Under the pieces are notes generated by a model. The model ran no database searches. It saw only the letters and a list, made by a program, of their open reading frames with translations, and was not told where the DNA came from. The translations under genes were made by a program, and so were the position numbers. Positions 8,824-18,699 of a stretch of 60,124 nt of DNA are shown here, piece after piece (within the stretch, counting starts at the first letter, position 1; the number at the start of each line of letters is the position of its first letter). The stretch is from an uncultured Opitutales bacterium (GTDB lineage Bacteria > Verrucomicrobiota > Verrucomicrobiia > Opitutales > Intestinicryptomonadaceae). Where the stretch lies: NCBI GenBank assembly GCA_944389195.1, contig CALXLM010000042.1, forward strand, positions 1 through 60,124. The letters are read 5' to 3'.

Positions 8824-10803
8824 TTACGCATAAGCCCTAATTTCGCTGACCACAACTTTGGGATGCCCGTTTGTAGAGATTATGTCGGCGCGCAAAGATT
8901 TTATCGAAACGGGGTCGAATTTTACCCGCACAAGGCGCTGGGCGTTGCCGCGCATTTGGCAAAGTTTAATCTCCTTTCCGTCTTCAAGTTCGGCCACCAC
9001 GTCAAAATCGCGCACAAGCTCTTTTTGGGGCCCCCTATGCATGTGTTTCAGAAGATAATCGGAATGCGTCTGCGACAGTTCCGTGCAACCCCCGTAAAAA
9101 GTGAACTGAACCGACGAAACTTTTACCGGAGACTTCCAAGACAGTTTTATCCACGGCTTGGAGCCGGCCGAAGCAATCCACCTGTTTTTAACTCCTTTGG
9201 GAGAATCTATAACCACTCCGCTTATGACATTTGCCGGAGCGCTTCCGTCCAAGCTTTCCGATGCCGCGACATCGGCCGATCTGGCAAGGTCGAGCGGATC
9301 TTCATTTTTTATTCCGAGAATTGTCTGGTCGTCCCGCAGCAGTATCTGCTGGAGGCTTTTAATCTTTGCGGGGGCCGCCCGAAGCTGCGACGGCGACAAG
9401 CCTTCGTCTATGCACAACGCGGCGGCAGTTCCGACAGCCTGTCCGACTGCCGCGCATGTGGACATCACGCGCGTGGACGTAAACGCTACGTGACTGCAGC
9501 TTATATTGCGCCCCGCCATCATCAAATTTTTAACGTCTTTCGAGTAGAGCGACGAAAGCGCTATGTTGTAAAACGGAACATCAGCGAACTGTCTGCACGG
9601 GCGCCTGTCGGAATCGTAAAATCCTTTGGCCGGGTGATCGTCCATCGACCAGCCTCCCACTGCTACGGCATCGTCAAAATCCTTCCATTTGCCCATGATA
9701 TCGTGCTGGGTCATTATGCGCTCCCCGACGATGCGGTATGTGTCGCGGCGCCCCGGAACCATCGATATGGAATCTATGGCCCGATTCGCGGCGTCCGGAT
9801 ATTTGCCGCTGTTTTTTATGTAATCCCAAACGCCCATTACAATCGACAGCAGCTCAAAGCGCAGCATTTCATTGTCGCGTATGGCGTCCCCGTCTCCGCC
9901 GAGTTCTATCCACCAATATCCGTATGCGAGCCCGTCGCCCTTGACGCTTCTGAACTTCATCTGTTCGGGCGTTATTTTTTTCGCCCAAACCGGAGGCTTA
10001 AAAGGCATGGGTTTGTCGTAAATTTTCGACGTGAACATGATTGTAGAACCCTGGCGGGTTCCGACGGTGTCGTAATCTGCAAAGGGTTCGCCGAATTTTT
10101 TGGAGCCGTCGCGCCCCGACATTACTTCGGCGCCCGCCTCCATTGCAAGCCTGCTGTCGCCGGTGGCATCCACGAATATACCGGCTTTTATTTCATAGAT
10201 ATGGCGCGTCGTGTCGGAGCGCGCAAACGCCTTGGAAATTTTGTCCGCCTCCATTTCGACCGAACATACCGAAGTATCGAGAAGGAGCGTTATATTCTTT
10301 TCGCTTACGCATTTGTCGTAAAGTAGAAAATCCCACATTTCCCACGAAAGCTGTGGGTTGTTCGCCGCATTTTCGAGTTTCAGCTCCTCGATAATGCCTC
10401 CCTCCCTCCAGCCGGTGCGCGGAGATTTTACGCCGAGGGGATGCATTTTTATTTCCGAACTTGAATTTCCGCCGAGCCTCGACCTATCCTGAACAAGAAC
10501 CACCTTTTTCCCGTGCCGCGCCGCCGCCATAGCTGCGCAAATTCCGGAAAGCCCCCCCCCTGCAACAAGTACGTCGCAGTCGAGGCTGATTTTTTTCATT
10601 AACTTTTCGTTTTCTGCGCAAGGAACTGCTGCCGGCGCGCTCAAAGCCGCAAGCCTTTCCGAACGTTCGTCTGTGGGTTTTAATGCATATGCTGGTTTGG
10701 CCGCGCTTACAATCACGCTATATCCGACCGCCGAAGCCAGTGAAGAAGATAAAAATCCCCTTCTGCTCAAAGTTGATACCCTTTTTTCCATGAATATTTC
10801 CAT
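8824..10803 (-). CDS. Tat-exported FAD-dependent oxidoreductase with discoidin-like C-terminus
   Basis: About 659 residues from ATG at 10803. An in-frame TTG at 10830 and a second ATG at 10791 are alternatives; an AAGGAAAG stretch lies upstream of 10803. The N-terminus has a twin-arginine-like SRRGFLSSS motif and a hydrophobic stretch. DVLVAGGGLSGICAAMAAA is the dinucleotide-binding fold, followed by RLGGNSSSE, and the core matches the FAD_oxidored (PF12831) family. The last 150 residues resemble an F5/8 type C (discoidin) carbohydrate-binding domain (WIKLSWKSPVKVSSVQFTF). It probably oxidises a sugar or sugar derivative in the periplasm. The substrate is unknown. The GH32-like gene lies 129 bases downstream. 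Confidence 0.7.
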   Translation of the reverse strand: MEIFMEKRVSTLSRRGFLSSSLASAVGYSVIVSAAKPAYALKPTDERSERLAALSAPAAVPCAENEKLMKKISLDCDVLVAGGGLSGICAAMAAARHGKKVVLVQDRSRLGGNSSSEIKMHPLGVKSPRTGWREGGIIEELKLENAANNPQLSWEMWDFLLYDKCVSEKNITLLLDTSVCSVEMEADKISKAFARSDTTRHIYEIKAGIFVDATGDSRLAMEAGAEVMSGRDGSKKFGEPFADYDTVGTRQGSTIMFTSKIYDKPMPFKPPVWAKKITPEQMKFRSVKGDGLAYGYWWIELGGDGDAIRDNEMLRFELLSIVMGVWDYIKNSGKYPDAANRAIDSISMVPGRRDTYRIVGERIMTQHDIMGKWKDFDDAVAVGGWSMDDHPAKGFYDSDRRPCRQFADVPFYNIALSSLYSKDVKNLMMAGRNISCSHVAFTSTRVMSTCAAVGQAVGTAAALCIDEGLSPSQLRAAPAKIKSLQQILLRDDQTILGIKNEDPLDLARSADVAASESLDGSAPANVISGVVIDSPKGVKNRWIASAGSKPWIKLSWKSPVKVSSVQFTFYGGCTELSQTHSDYLLKHMHRGPQKELVRDFDVVAELEDGKEIKLCQMRGNAQRLVRVKFDPVSIKSLRADIISTNGHPKVVVSEIRAYA

Positions 10804-10892
10804 ATAAAATAAGGCTTCTTTCCTTGTCAATTATATTTCCGGCGCGCCGGTTTTGACTTGAAAAATCGCTCGGTTTTGAAAGCATCGTGTCA

Positions 10893-13484
10893 ATGCGAAA
10901 AACCGGTATAATATGCGCCGTTTTGCATGCGGTGTTTCTTGCGGTCTCAGCCGATGCGGCGACTGCCGCCGACGCCGTGATAAACAAACTTCCCGGAACG
11001 TCAACCGCTCCACTTTCAACCACGCGCCGCCAACGCACCGCCGAATACCTTGAATCGGTGGGGAAATCGGCTCAGTCGGCGCTCCGCGCCGGAATGCCCG
11101 CGCTTGCCCAGGCTATTGTCGATGAATCTTTAGAATTGGGCAACCTGCCGTCGGAACTTGAAACCCGCTTAAAACTGATCTCGCTGGACGCCATGATTGC
11201 CCAGGGAGACTTCGAGCGCGCCGACAGGCTTTTCGAAACGCTCAACGTAAATCCGAAGTCCATTCCGAACAAAATTAGGAGGGCGCTGATTTGCTTGGGC
11301 ATTTCAAAAACAAAGGAAGCCTCGGAAGCTCTCGAAGAAATAAGCGAGGACAAAATAGAAAAAGACGATATTCCGTGGTATTTCATAGCGCGCGGATACA
11401 TAAACTACGAGGAGGGGAAAATCGGGCAAGCTCTCCAAAACTTCGAAAAGGCGAAGAAACACTCGTCTTCTCCGGCGACGATAGCCGATGCCGAAATAGC
11501 CGAAACGTTCTGCCGAATGGCGAATTCTGAAAATTCGGAAAATATGGAGGAGCTTGCGGAATCGCTCGGAAACAAGGTTAAAATCTACATGGGAACGCCG
11601 CAGGGTTTTCAGTTTGCGAAGCAGTATGCGGCAGCCTTGTTTAAACTCGGTAAACGCGACGAGGCCATAGACGCTTTAAACCAGCAGCTCGAGATAGAGC
11701 TGGCGCCCGAACTCGACAAGGACGAGATAAGAATCATAGCTGCAGCCATAACAAAAAACCGCGATAAACAACTTGAAATGCTGCGCGAAGTGCTCCGCGA
11801 AACGTCGTCGTTTGCAGTAAGCGACTTCGCGCTGTCGATGCTTGCAAGAAACCACGAAATAACGGCCGCGGAGCAAAAAAAATTCCTTCTCGAACTGCTT
11901 GAAAAGGGTTCCGACAAAATACGCGACAGACTGTATCTGGAGCTTGCAAAAGTGGCGATAAAGGCCGGAAACCGCGACGAAGCCGCAAAATACGCGGGCA
12001 GGCTCGTGGACGAATTTCCAGCGTCAAAATATCAAAGCGACGCATTGAGAATACTCGCATGGGCGGCATTTTCGTCCGACGCAGGGAAGGAACCCGAGTA
12101 CAGGCTTGCCGCCACATATCTGGCATCGCTTGCCGATCTCGAAAAAGATCCCGAAAAGGCGAACGAAATGCGCCTGCTTTCCGCAGACTGTTTTTATCTC
12201 AACAAGGACTACGGCACCGCCGCAAAGATGTACGCCGAACTTTTATCCCTTATGGACTCGAAGCGCGGGGTCATTCTCAACCGGGCGATAGAATCCTACC
12301 TGCTGCGCGGCGACGAGGCAAACGCCATCTCCCTTTTAGACTCGGCGTACAAGAGCGAAGGTATAGGAGACGACGCTATATGGAACGCCGAATGGAAGAT
12401 AACATCCAGGTTTCGATCAAACGGCCAAAACTCCAAGGCTTTGGCGCGTATAGAACACGCAATCGGCACGGCGCGCTCAAAGCTTCTTCTAATGAAAATG
12501 CAATGGCTGCTCGCCAGGATATCGGAAGAATCCGGAGACATAAAAAAAGCCATATCTCAATGCGACAAAATTTTGAAGGAGATAGAAACGCTCGATTCGT
12601 CCGACAAAAGCACGCGGGAGATAGTCGCCTCAAACGCCCTGCTGATGAAGGCGCGCTGCCTGGAGTCGCAGGGTTTGTTTGACGGGCCCGAAGGCGCTTT
12701 TGCGGCCTATAAAACGCTTCAAAAAAAATACCCATCGACCGACGCGGCTAAAGTCTCGTATTTGTATCATGCAAGAACCGAAGCCGACCGCGGAAATTTC
12801 GCCGCGGCGCAGCAGCTGTGCCGAACGCTCGCCGACTCAGACCCCAAAGGCCCCTACGCCTACGACGCCGTTTCGGACGCCGCGCAATACGCCAGAAAAT
12901 TGGGCCTTGAAGTCGACTATAAAATCGCGCTTTCCATGCTCGACAAACTTTGCTCCAATTTCCCGGACAATCCGAGAAACTTTTACGCGCGCATGTCCCA
13001 GGCGGAAATATTGAGGCTGCTAAACGCCTTCGCCGACGCGAGAAAGCTCTACGAGGAAATAATAAACAAATATCCGGCGCACCCTGAAGTGTACCTTGCA
13101 TGGATGGGGCTGGGCGACTGCGCCCTCGCCCAGCCCGAGCAAACCCTCAATGCCGTTGCAATCTTCGAACGCCTGTATGCGCTTCCAGAAATGCCGCTGC
13201 AAGCAAAGGCCGAAGCCGCCTTTAAGTGCGCCTATGCGCTCGACCGCGCTGGACGCGCGCGCGAAGCCGACGAAATGCGCTGGGTGACGTCGGAGCAACT
13301 CCTTTCAAAAAGCAACCTCACGCCCGCCGCAAAATACTGGATAGGCAGAAGTCTGTATTCGCTCGCCTCAAGCCTTGAAGCAGACGGACAAAAACGCGAC
13401 GCGCGCGCGGCTTACGAATTGATAGTAAAATACAAGCTTCCATCGTACACCGCGGCTAAAGCGAAACTTGGAAAAATAAAATAG
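10893..13484 (+). CDS. Periplasmic multi-TPR protein of the ExbB/ExbD operon
   Basis: About 863 residues from ATG at 10893 (a GTG two codons upstream is an alternative). A signal peptide covers about 1-24. The rest is almost wholly helical TPR-like repeats, including GYINYEEGKIGQALQNFEKA and FADARKLYEEIINKYPAHPEVYLAW, the latter like the YbgF/CpoB type of TPR. It probably acts as a periplasmic scaffold for the energised complex encoded next to it: the exbB-like gene starts five bases after its stop. Large TPR proteins next to ExbB/ExbD are common in planctomycetes and verrucomicrobia. Partners are not visible from sequence. Confidence 0.65.
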   Translation: MRKTGIICAVLHAVFLAVSADAATAADAVINKLPGTSTAPLSTTRRQRTAEYLESVGKSAQSALRAGMPALAQAIVDESLELGNLPSELETRLKLISLDAMIAQGDFERADRLFETLNVNPKSIPNKIRRALICLGISKTKEASEALEEISEDKIEKDDIPWYFIARGYINYEEGKIGQALQNFEKAKKHSSSPATIADAEIAETFCRMANSENSENMEELAESLGNKVKIYMGTPQGFQFAKQYAAALFKLGKRDEAIDALNQQLEIELAPELDKDEIRIIAAAITKNRDKQLEMLREVLRETSSFAVSDFALSMLARNHEITAAEQKKFLLELLEKGSDKIRDRLYLELAKVAIKAGNRDEAAKYAGRLVDEFPASKYQSDALRILAWAAFSSDAGKEPEYRLAATYLASLADLEKDPEKANEMRLLSADCFYLNKDYGTAAKMYAELLSLMDSKRGVILNRAIESYLLRGDEANAISLLDSAYKSEGIGDDAIWNAEWKITSRFRSNGQNSKALARIEHAIGTARSKLLLMKMQWLLARISEESGDIKKAISQCDKILKEIETLDSSDKSTREIVASNALLMKARCLESQGLFDGPEGAFAAYKTLQKKYPSTDAAKVSYLYHARTEADRGNFAAAQQLCRTLADSDPKGPYAYDAVSDAAQYARKLGLEVDYKIALSMLDKLCSNFPDNPRNFYARMSQAEILRLLNAFADARKLYEEIINKYPAHPEVYLAWMGLGDCALAQPEQTLNAVAIFERLYALPEMPLQAKAEAAFKCAYALDRAGRAREADEMRWVTSEQLLSKSNLTPAAKYWIGRSLYSLASSLEADGQKRDARAAYELIVKYKLPSYTAAKAKLGKIK

Positions 13485-13489
13485 AGCTT

Positions 13490-14149
13490 ATGGAAAAAAT
13501 CCTCGACATATTCCGAATGGGCGGTCCCGTAATGATTCCCCTCGCGGGGCTTGCGCTTATAGGAGCCATTATATTCATAGAGCGCCTGCTCTATCTTCAT
13601 AAGGGACAAATACGGACAATCGAATTTGTGTCCGGAATTAAAACCGCCTTAAAAAACAGGCGCCTGCTCGAGGCGATAACCATCTGCGACGAAAGTTTCG
13701 GACCTGTCCCGCGCATAGTAAAAACAGCCCTTTTAAACTGCGAACAGCCGCGCGACGTCATGTCGCAAAGCGTGTCGGTCGCCGCGCAAAACGAATTCGC
13801 CCTAATAGACAGGCGCGTGGCAAGCATGGCGCTCATAGCTAAAATCGCGCCCCTTCTCGGATTAATGGGAACGGTCATTGCGCTTTTGCAGGTCTTTTAC
13901 ACAATGTCTAAAAGCGGCTCGTACGCAACGGTGTCGGAATTTACCATGTATGTATATGCTGCTCTTCTCTCTACCGCTTTCGGCCTTCTTATATCGATAT
14001 TCGGCTGGCTGGCCTACAGTTTCCTCAACAGTAGAGTGCGCGCGCTTGCACACGATATCGACCTTTCCGCAAACGAAATAATGCTTTTTATAATCAGGGG
14101 AATGCCCGAACATGAAAACCTGCACTTGAAAGGCAAAGAGGCAAAATGA
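13490..14149 (+). CDS. exbB: MotA/TolQ/ExbB proton-channel protein
   Basis: 219 residues with three transmembrane helices at about 14-34, 117-140 and 155-178, and the cytoplasmic loop typical of ExbB/TolQ. The core IAKIAPLLGLMGTVIALLQVF matches the conserved Gly-rich second helix that lines the proton channel. With ExbD it converts the proton gradient into motion of a periplasmic partner. It overlaps the next gene by four bases (ATGA), which points to translational coupling. It could equally be called TolQ; the absence of tolB and pal here favours the generic ExbB name. Confidence 0.85.
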   Translation: MEKILDIFRMGGPVMIPLAGLALIGAIIFIERLLYLHKGQIRTIEFVSGIKTALKNRRLLEAITICDESFGPVPRIVKTALLNCEQPRDVMSQSVSVAAQNEFALIDRRVASMALIAKIAPLLGLMGTVIALLQVFYTMSKSGSYATVSEFTMYVYAALLSTAFGLLISIFGWLAYSFLNSRVRALAHDIDLSANEIMLFIIRGMPEHENLHLKGKEAK

Positions 14150-14583
14150 CGGCGGTCGACACTTCATCAAAGGTTAGACGCGAAAGAATCACACTGTGTT
14201 CCGCCGCCCTCGTCGACGTTTTGCTAATATCGCTGATGTTCGTGCTTCTCGGTTCCAAGTTTGTGCTCGCCCCCGGATTTACAATAGCCTTCGACAACGA
14301 CAGCCTGGTTTCGGCGGAGTCCCCCAACGCGGCGGCGGTCGACGACGACCTGAGCGTGCTTAACGCAAAAGGAAACTCGATGATTATTTTCGACGGCGCA
14401 ATTTTCAATCCGGAATCGTTCGCAAAAAAAATGAAGGCCTCCAGGCAGGGTGAAAAACGGGGGATTCTGCTCATTAAGGCCGACAAAAACGTCGATGCAC
14501 AAACTTTAATCGGCATCTGCTCGGCCGCCCGCGCCGGCGGATACGAAAAGATACATCTGGCGGCCGCACCCAAACGCCAATAA
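14146..14583 (+). CDS. exbD: ExbD/TolR biopolymer-transport protein
   Basis: 145 residues with one N-terminal transmembrane helix (about 20-40). Its Asp24 in ALVDVLLISLMFVLL is the family's proton-carrying aspartate. The remainder is a small periplasmic alpha/beta domain. It forms the stator-like complex with the ExbB product and would act on a TonB/TolA-like protein, perhaps the next gene's product. It starts inside the last codons of exbB. Confidence 0.8.
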   Translation: MTAVDTSSKVRRERITLCSAALVDVLLISLMFVLLGSKFVLAPGFTIAFDNDSLVSAESPNAAAVDDDLSVLNAKGNSMIIFDGAIFNPESFAKKMKASRQGEKRGILLIKADKNVDAQTLIGICSAARAGGYEKIHLAAAPKRQ

Positions 14584-14596
14584 AGCACCCACAACC

Positions 14597-15310
14597 ATGG
14601 CAAACGCAAAAAAGAAAACGACCGCGTCTGGCATGTCTGCGCCGGTAGCAGCGTCGTGCGCGGCGGTGTTTGTTTTCTTTATGTTTTTCCCCGAGATAAA
14701 TCTCGAAATAAAAGATCCTGCCCCTCCAGCGCCACTTGCGAATATATCGCACTTTCAAGACCCAGAAAGTATAGCAGGGTTAGACGAAATATCAGACTAT
14801 TCGCCAATGTTTATTCCGACAAAATGGAACGCATCTCCCTTAAAAACCGGCGTCCCGACTCCGGCGGGCTGGGATTTCGGTGTAAAAAACGGCGACATTC
14901 CCGCTTTGGCGCTTCAAAAACAGTCGTTCTTACTTGACGAAACTGCCGATATTGAAAGGGGAAAAAGCGCGCTTATGAGGGCGGTTATGCGCAATTTTTT
15001 TTCCTCCTACAAACGCAAAGAAATAGAAATTTCTAAAAAAGACGATAGCGAAATAACATTTAAGCTTATCGATATGAATACCGGAGAAACCGTAAAAATG
15101 CATCCGGTAAAAATAAGCTCCGCGAACAAAATGTACAATATAGCCGAGTTTAAAGTCTATGTTGAGAGGGACGGCTGGGCAATGAAACCGCTCGAACTTC
15201 AATCGTCGGGCGACGAGCAAAACGACTTGGAACTTAGCTCAATGTTGTCGAGCTCAAAACTTTTAAAAGGGGCGCAAAAAGGCGAGTATAAGGCCGTCTT
15301 CATTCCGTAA
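14597..15310 (+). CDS. Single-pass periplasmic protein, possible TonB/TolA analogue
   Basis: 237 residues, family not recognised. A Lys-rich cytoplasmic start is followed by one hydrophobic helix (about 17-33), a Pro-rich stretch DPAPPAPLAN, and a periplasmic part with predicted helices and strands. The topology (short inside, one helix, proline-rich linker, C-terminal domain) and the position after exbB and exbD, 13 bases after the exbD stop, match where tonB or tolA usually sits. The C-terminal domain does not show the TonB signature, so the role is an inference from context. Confidence 0.45.
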   Translation: MANAKKKTTASGMSAPVAASCAAVFVFFMFFPEINLEIKDPAPPAPLANISHFQDPESIAGLDEISDYSPMFIPTKWNASPLKTGVPTPAGWDFGVKNGDIPALALQKQSFLLDETADIERGKSALMRAVMRNFFSSYKRKEIEISKKDDSEITFKLIDMNTGETVKMHPVKISSANKMYNIAEFKVYVERDGWAMKPLELQSSGDEQNDLELSSMLSSSKLLKGAQKGEYKAVFIP

Positions 15311-15674
15311 ACGCTCCAATATTGGCGGCAGGCGCGCCGATGCCGCGCGTTTAATGGCCTAAAATCCTCGAGCTTTTCAGCGTTGGAAGAAAATGCGGAA
15401 GCTTAAAATACGTCAAGGTTTTACTGCGTTTCTTATGCTAATCTTACGGACGTACGGCGGCGCTTCAAAAACCATTTTTTAAACGGTATCCTCAAAAAAA
15501 ACACAGCCGCTTTCAGCCTTTCGCGCCGGGAAACGGAATGGGGTTTTATTTATAAGACAGATGTGCCGCCACTACATGCAATTTCGCACAAGAAACGATC
15601 CGGACAATTGGAAACAACTGGCGCTTCGGAGTGGGGAAGCCGAAGCGCCGCAAAGATTGGAATATAGCAAGCCG
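15311..15674. other. Gap between convergent operons
   Basis: 364 bases between the ends of the exbB/exbD operon and the RNase gene. A GCGGCA/TGCCGC stem (15325-15346) just after the last plus-strand gene is a weak terminator candidate, and a perfect ten-base-pair hairpin lies at 15620-15649. No gene was found between them. Confidence 0.5.
15620..15649 (-). terminator. Hairpin after the RNase E/G gene
   Basis: GGCGCTTCGG and CCGAAGCGCC are perfect inverted arms around a ten-base loop, 26 bases after the RNase stop. The T-run is poor, so it may act as a transcript-end stabiliser rather than an intrinsic terminator. Confidence 0.5.
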
Positions 15675-17378
15675 CTATTTTCTCGCGTCCTGAATCCTGA
15701 AATTTTCGAGGTGGTACGATGGATCCGCCCTGAACGTCAGCTTGATATTGTACGCCTTTTCAAGGTTTATAAGATGTTCGTAATCCTCCGTCTGCAAGCG
15801 CTGAAGGTTGTCTGGATGCAAAAGAATCAGCAAAGAAAGTTCGCCTATATTCGCGTTGTTGGCGCGCAGCGACCTGCATGTGGCGACAATCTTGCGCTGG
15901 ATTTCTGCGCTCATAGTGCGCGCCGATTTCACTATGCCCTTACCCCCGCAGTAAGGGCACGCCGTATATATGCCGCTTGAATTGCTTTGGGCGTGGCGCT
16001 GGCGCGTCATCTGCATGATGCCCAGCTGGGATATCGGCAGAACCTGGCTTTTGGCCTTATCCTTTTCCATTTCGTCCTTGAGGCGCTTATAGACTGTCTG
16101 CCTATCTTTTCGGCTTTTCATGTCGATGGTGTCTATAATCACCAAGCCTCCAAGGTTTCTCAACCGCACTTGCCGCGCCGCTTCGGTGACCGCCTCAAGA
16201 TTCGCCTGAAGAATGAAATCCTTTCCGTCCTCGCTTTTTCCCTTGTGCGAACCCGTATTGACGTCGATAGCCACAAGCGCCTCGGTTTCGTCTATGACTA
16301 TTTCGCCGCCTGACGGCAGCGGCACTCGCCGCTGAAAGGTCTGGGCTATCTGCCTTTCTATATTGTACCTTTCAAAAATCGGAATATTTTCCTTAAACAG
16401 CTGTATTTTGTTTCTCGCACGGCGCGATATTTCGGAAACGGAACGCATGATTCGCTCGTAATCCTCTCGGCTGTCGATGAGTATCCTGTCGGTCTGCTCG
16501 GTAAGGAAATCGCGCACCGTGCGCTCTATGAGGTCAGGTTCCTTGTAAATCATTGCTGGCGCGGGAACGGTTTCTATGCGCTGCTGAATTTTTTTCCATA
16601 TGTTTAAAAGCATATGGAGGTCTCTCACAAAATAGGTCCAGCGTTTGCCCTGCCCGGCAGTCCGGACTATCACTCCCATTCCCTCGGGAACTTTCATCGA
16701 TTTTAGGATTTTTTTTATGCGCTCCCGCTCCGCCCTATCCTCGATTTTGCGGGAAATACCGAACTGTCCCGCGTATGGCATCAATACGAGATAACGCCCG
16801 GGAATGGCTATGTTTGTTGTCACGCGTGGACCCTTTGTGCCTATCTGCGTCTTTGTTATCTGAACGATAATCTCCGTGCCTATGGGAAATTTTTCTGGAA
16901 TATCCTTTGTTGAAAACTTCTGCGCTTTTTTTTGCTCTTTGCTTTTGTTTTCCCGAACAACCTCGTAAGAATTGTCGGAAGTTGTGGGAAATATGTCCCA
17001 ATAGTGAAGGAAAGCGTTTTTGGGCTGCCCGATATCGACGAACGCCGCTTTTAAACCCGGTTCAAGGTTCTGGATTTTTCCCTTGAATATCGCCCCGACC
17101 ATGCTTTCGTCGCCGTTGCGCTCTATTTCAAACTTCTGCATCACGCCGTCGACGAGCAGCGCCATGCGTTTCTCAAACGGCTCCACATTTATGACGATTT
17201 CGCGGTACGGATCGTCTTCGCGCTTGAGAAGCCTTATTATTTTTTCGAGCAAAGGACGTTTTTTGGCTCGCAACTTCGCCTCCTGGTTGAGCTGTTCTTC
17301 GGGAATCGGCTCAACGATCTCCTCGGCGGGGCGTTTTGTCAGGTCGTCGCTCTTATAATTTTGATTTTCCTGTTTCAT
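15675..17378 (-). CDS. rng: Ribonuclease E/G family endoribonuclease
   Basis: 567 residues, near RNase G length, without the long C-terminal scaffold of E. coli RNase E. An S1 domain occupies about 91-200 ([20 protein letters not shown]). The catalytic DNase-I-like domain carries the magnesium aspartates Asp372 (VAIDVNTG) and Asp416 (IIDTIDM), and a zinc-link CPYCGGKG follows. A charged extension of about 55 residues precedes the S1 domain. It cleaves single-stranded RNA for rRNA maturation and mRNA turnover. It is the last gene of the minus-strand block, 41 bases after rodA. Whether it is functionally RNase E or G cannot be decided. Confidence 0.9.
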   Translation of the reverse strand: MKQENQNYKSDDLTKRPAEEIVEPIPEEQLNQEAKLRAKKRPLLEKIIRLLKREDDPYREIVINVEPFEKRMALLVDGVMQKFEIERNGDESMVGAIFKGKIQNLEPGLKAAFVDIGQPKNAFLHYWDIFPTTSDNSYEVVRENKSKEQKKAQKFSTKDIPEKFPIGTEIIVQITKTQIGTKGPRVTTNIAIPGRYLVLMPYAGQFGISRKIEDRAERERIKKILKSMKVPEGMGVIVRTAGQGKRWTYFVRDLHMLLNIWKKIQQRIETVPAPAMIYKEPDLIERTVRDFLTEQTDRILIDSREDYERIMRSVSEISRRARNKIQLFKENIPIFERYNIERQIAQTFQRRVPLPSGGEIVIDETEALVAIDVNTGSHKGKSEDGKDFILQANLEAVTEAARQVRLRNLGGLVIIDTIDMKSRKDRQTVYKRLKDEMEKDKAKSQVLPISQLGIMQMTRQRHAQSNSSGIYTACPYCGGKGIVKSARTMSAEIQRKIVATCRSLRANNANIGELSLLILLHPDNLQRLQTEDYEHLINLEKAYNIKLTFRADPSYHLENFRIQDARK

Positions 17379-17419
17379 TGTTTCGCTTTAATTTCCATTT
17401 TTAGCGAAACTCCGTTTTT

Positions 17420-18697
17420 TCATGCGTAATCGTTCCTGTGTCGGTAAACGCTCTGAACGAGACCGAGTAAGATGCAACACGTTAAAACAAAAGTTCCGCC
17501 ATAACTTAACATTGGCAGGGGAAGCCCGGTAATAGGCATTATGCCCACAGTCATTCCCACGTTTATAAAAGTGTGTGTCATAAGGATTACGGCAATTCCC
17601 ACGCACATAAACTGGCCGAATCTGTCGCGGGATAACTGCCCCGCCCTAAGACAGCCGTAAATTATTATCACCGCCATCAAAACGACAGCCAAAGCGGCTC
17701 CCAAGAATCCCGACTCTTCGGCGAGCACGGAAAATATGAAGTCGTTGTAGGCCACGCTTGACGGCAGATATCCAAGCTTTGCCTGCGTTCCCTCCGCAAG
17801 CCCCTTTCCGAATATTCCACCGGAACCGACCGAAATCAGGCTCTGGCGCTGGTTCCAGCTGACTCCGTTTCCGCGGGGATCTACAATCTCCGGCGCAACG
17901 AACGCCAAAATGCGGTTGCGTTGGTAATCCTTTAGTGGAAGGCAGAATGTCGCCGAAGAACCGTATGCGTTTTGGCTCGACGCCTCCTCCGCGGTCATAT
18001 TATTGGAATTCAGAAAAGAATTGTAGCCGTATATATCGGCAGCCACGGCGCCTATAAAGGCGCAAAATAAAACCGTGACGCCCACAAAAAACCTTTTGGG
18101 AAGGTTCGATATGTACAGCATTGCAAAAAGCATGGGTATAAATACGAGCGTAGAGCCTAAGTCGGGCTGCAAAAAAATCAATAAAATAGGTATTAAAAAC
18201 ACAAGGCCTATTTTTATCCAAAACTTTGCGTTTTTTTTGCCCTTATAACGCGCAAACATGGCCGCCGACATTATGCACGTACCTATTTTGGCGATTTCCG
18301 ACGGCTGAATCGACAACAATCCCAAGTCTATCCACCGCGTCGCGTTGTATCTGCTCTCCACAAGGGGAACCGGTATGCCGAGATTTTCCTTCAGTGCCAG
18401 CGGAATCAAAAGCGCTATGGACAGCGCGTAAATAACGTCGGCGTATGTAAAAAGCCATTTGTAGTCGAGCCAGCCGAGAAAGGCGTAAACGGGAAGCCCC
18501 ACGCAGAAAAAGAAAAACACCTGCCTCAACCAAAACTGCCTCGCAAGCGGAATTTCGTCTATGTTGTAGCTTTGGGCGGAATAAATAAACGCAACCCCCA
18601 TCAAAAAAAGGACAAACATGCACACCGGCACGATGAAGTCGGTTTTTACGCCCCGCCGTCCGGGAACCGTTCCGTATATGTCGTATCCGCTTTTCAT
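17420..18697 (-). CDS. rodA: Rod-shape-determining peptidoglycan glycosyltransferase RodA
   Basis: 425 residues with about ten transmembrane helices, a member of the SEDS (FtsW/RodA/SpoVE) family. Conserved features are YSAQS at the first helix, WIDLGLLSIQPSEIAKI, YNDFIFSVLAEESGFLGA with the catalytic Asp, and the C-terminal NVGMTVGIMPITGLPLPMLS signature. It polymerises lipid II during lateral wall growth together with a class B PBP, which is not in this window. RodA is preferred over FtsW because of the SIQPSE/GLPLPMLSYG pattern and the absence of division genes nearby. It begins two bases after the metH stop. Confidence 0.85.
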   Translation of the reverse strand: MKSGYDIYGTVPGRRGVKTDFIVPVCMFVLFLMGVAFIYSAQSYNIDEIPLARQFWLRQVFFFFCVGLPVYAFLGWLDYKWLFTYADVIYALSIALLIPLALKENLGIPVPLVESRYNATRWIDLGLLSIQPSEIAKIGTCIMSAAMFARYKGKKNAKFWIKIGLVFLIPILLIFLQPDLGSTLVFIPMLFAMLYISNLPKRFFVGVTVLFCAFIGAVAADIYGYNSFLNSNNMTAEEASSQNAYGSSATFCLPLKDYQRNRILAFVAPEIVDPRGNGVSWNQRQSLISVGSGGIFGKGLAEGTQAKLGYLPSSVAYNDFIFSVLAEESGFLGAALAVVLMAVIIIYGCLRAGQLSRDRFGQFMCVGIAVILMTHTFINVGMTVGIMPITGLPLPMLSYGGTFVLTCCILLGLVQSVYRHRNDYA

Positions 18698-18699
18698 TG

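Noticed and set aside
8797-10326. 509-codon open frame on the plus strand
   Set aside because: It lies antisense to the flavoprotein, whose Rossmann and FAD motifs are clear. The plus-strand product has no recognisable domain and is a codon-bias shadow.
10831-11038. Plus/minus short open frames overlapping the TPR gene start
   Set aside because: They have no signal peptide or motif and overlap the convincing signal peptide of the TPR protein.
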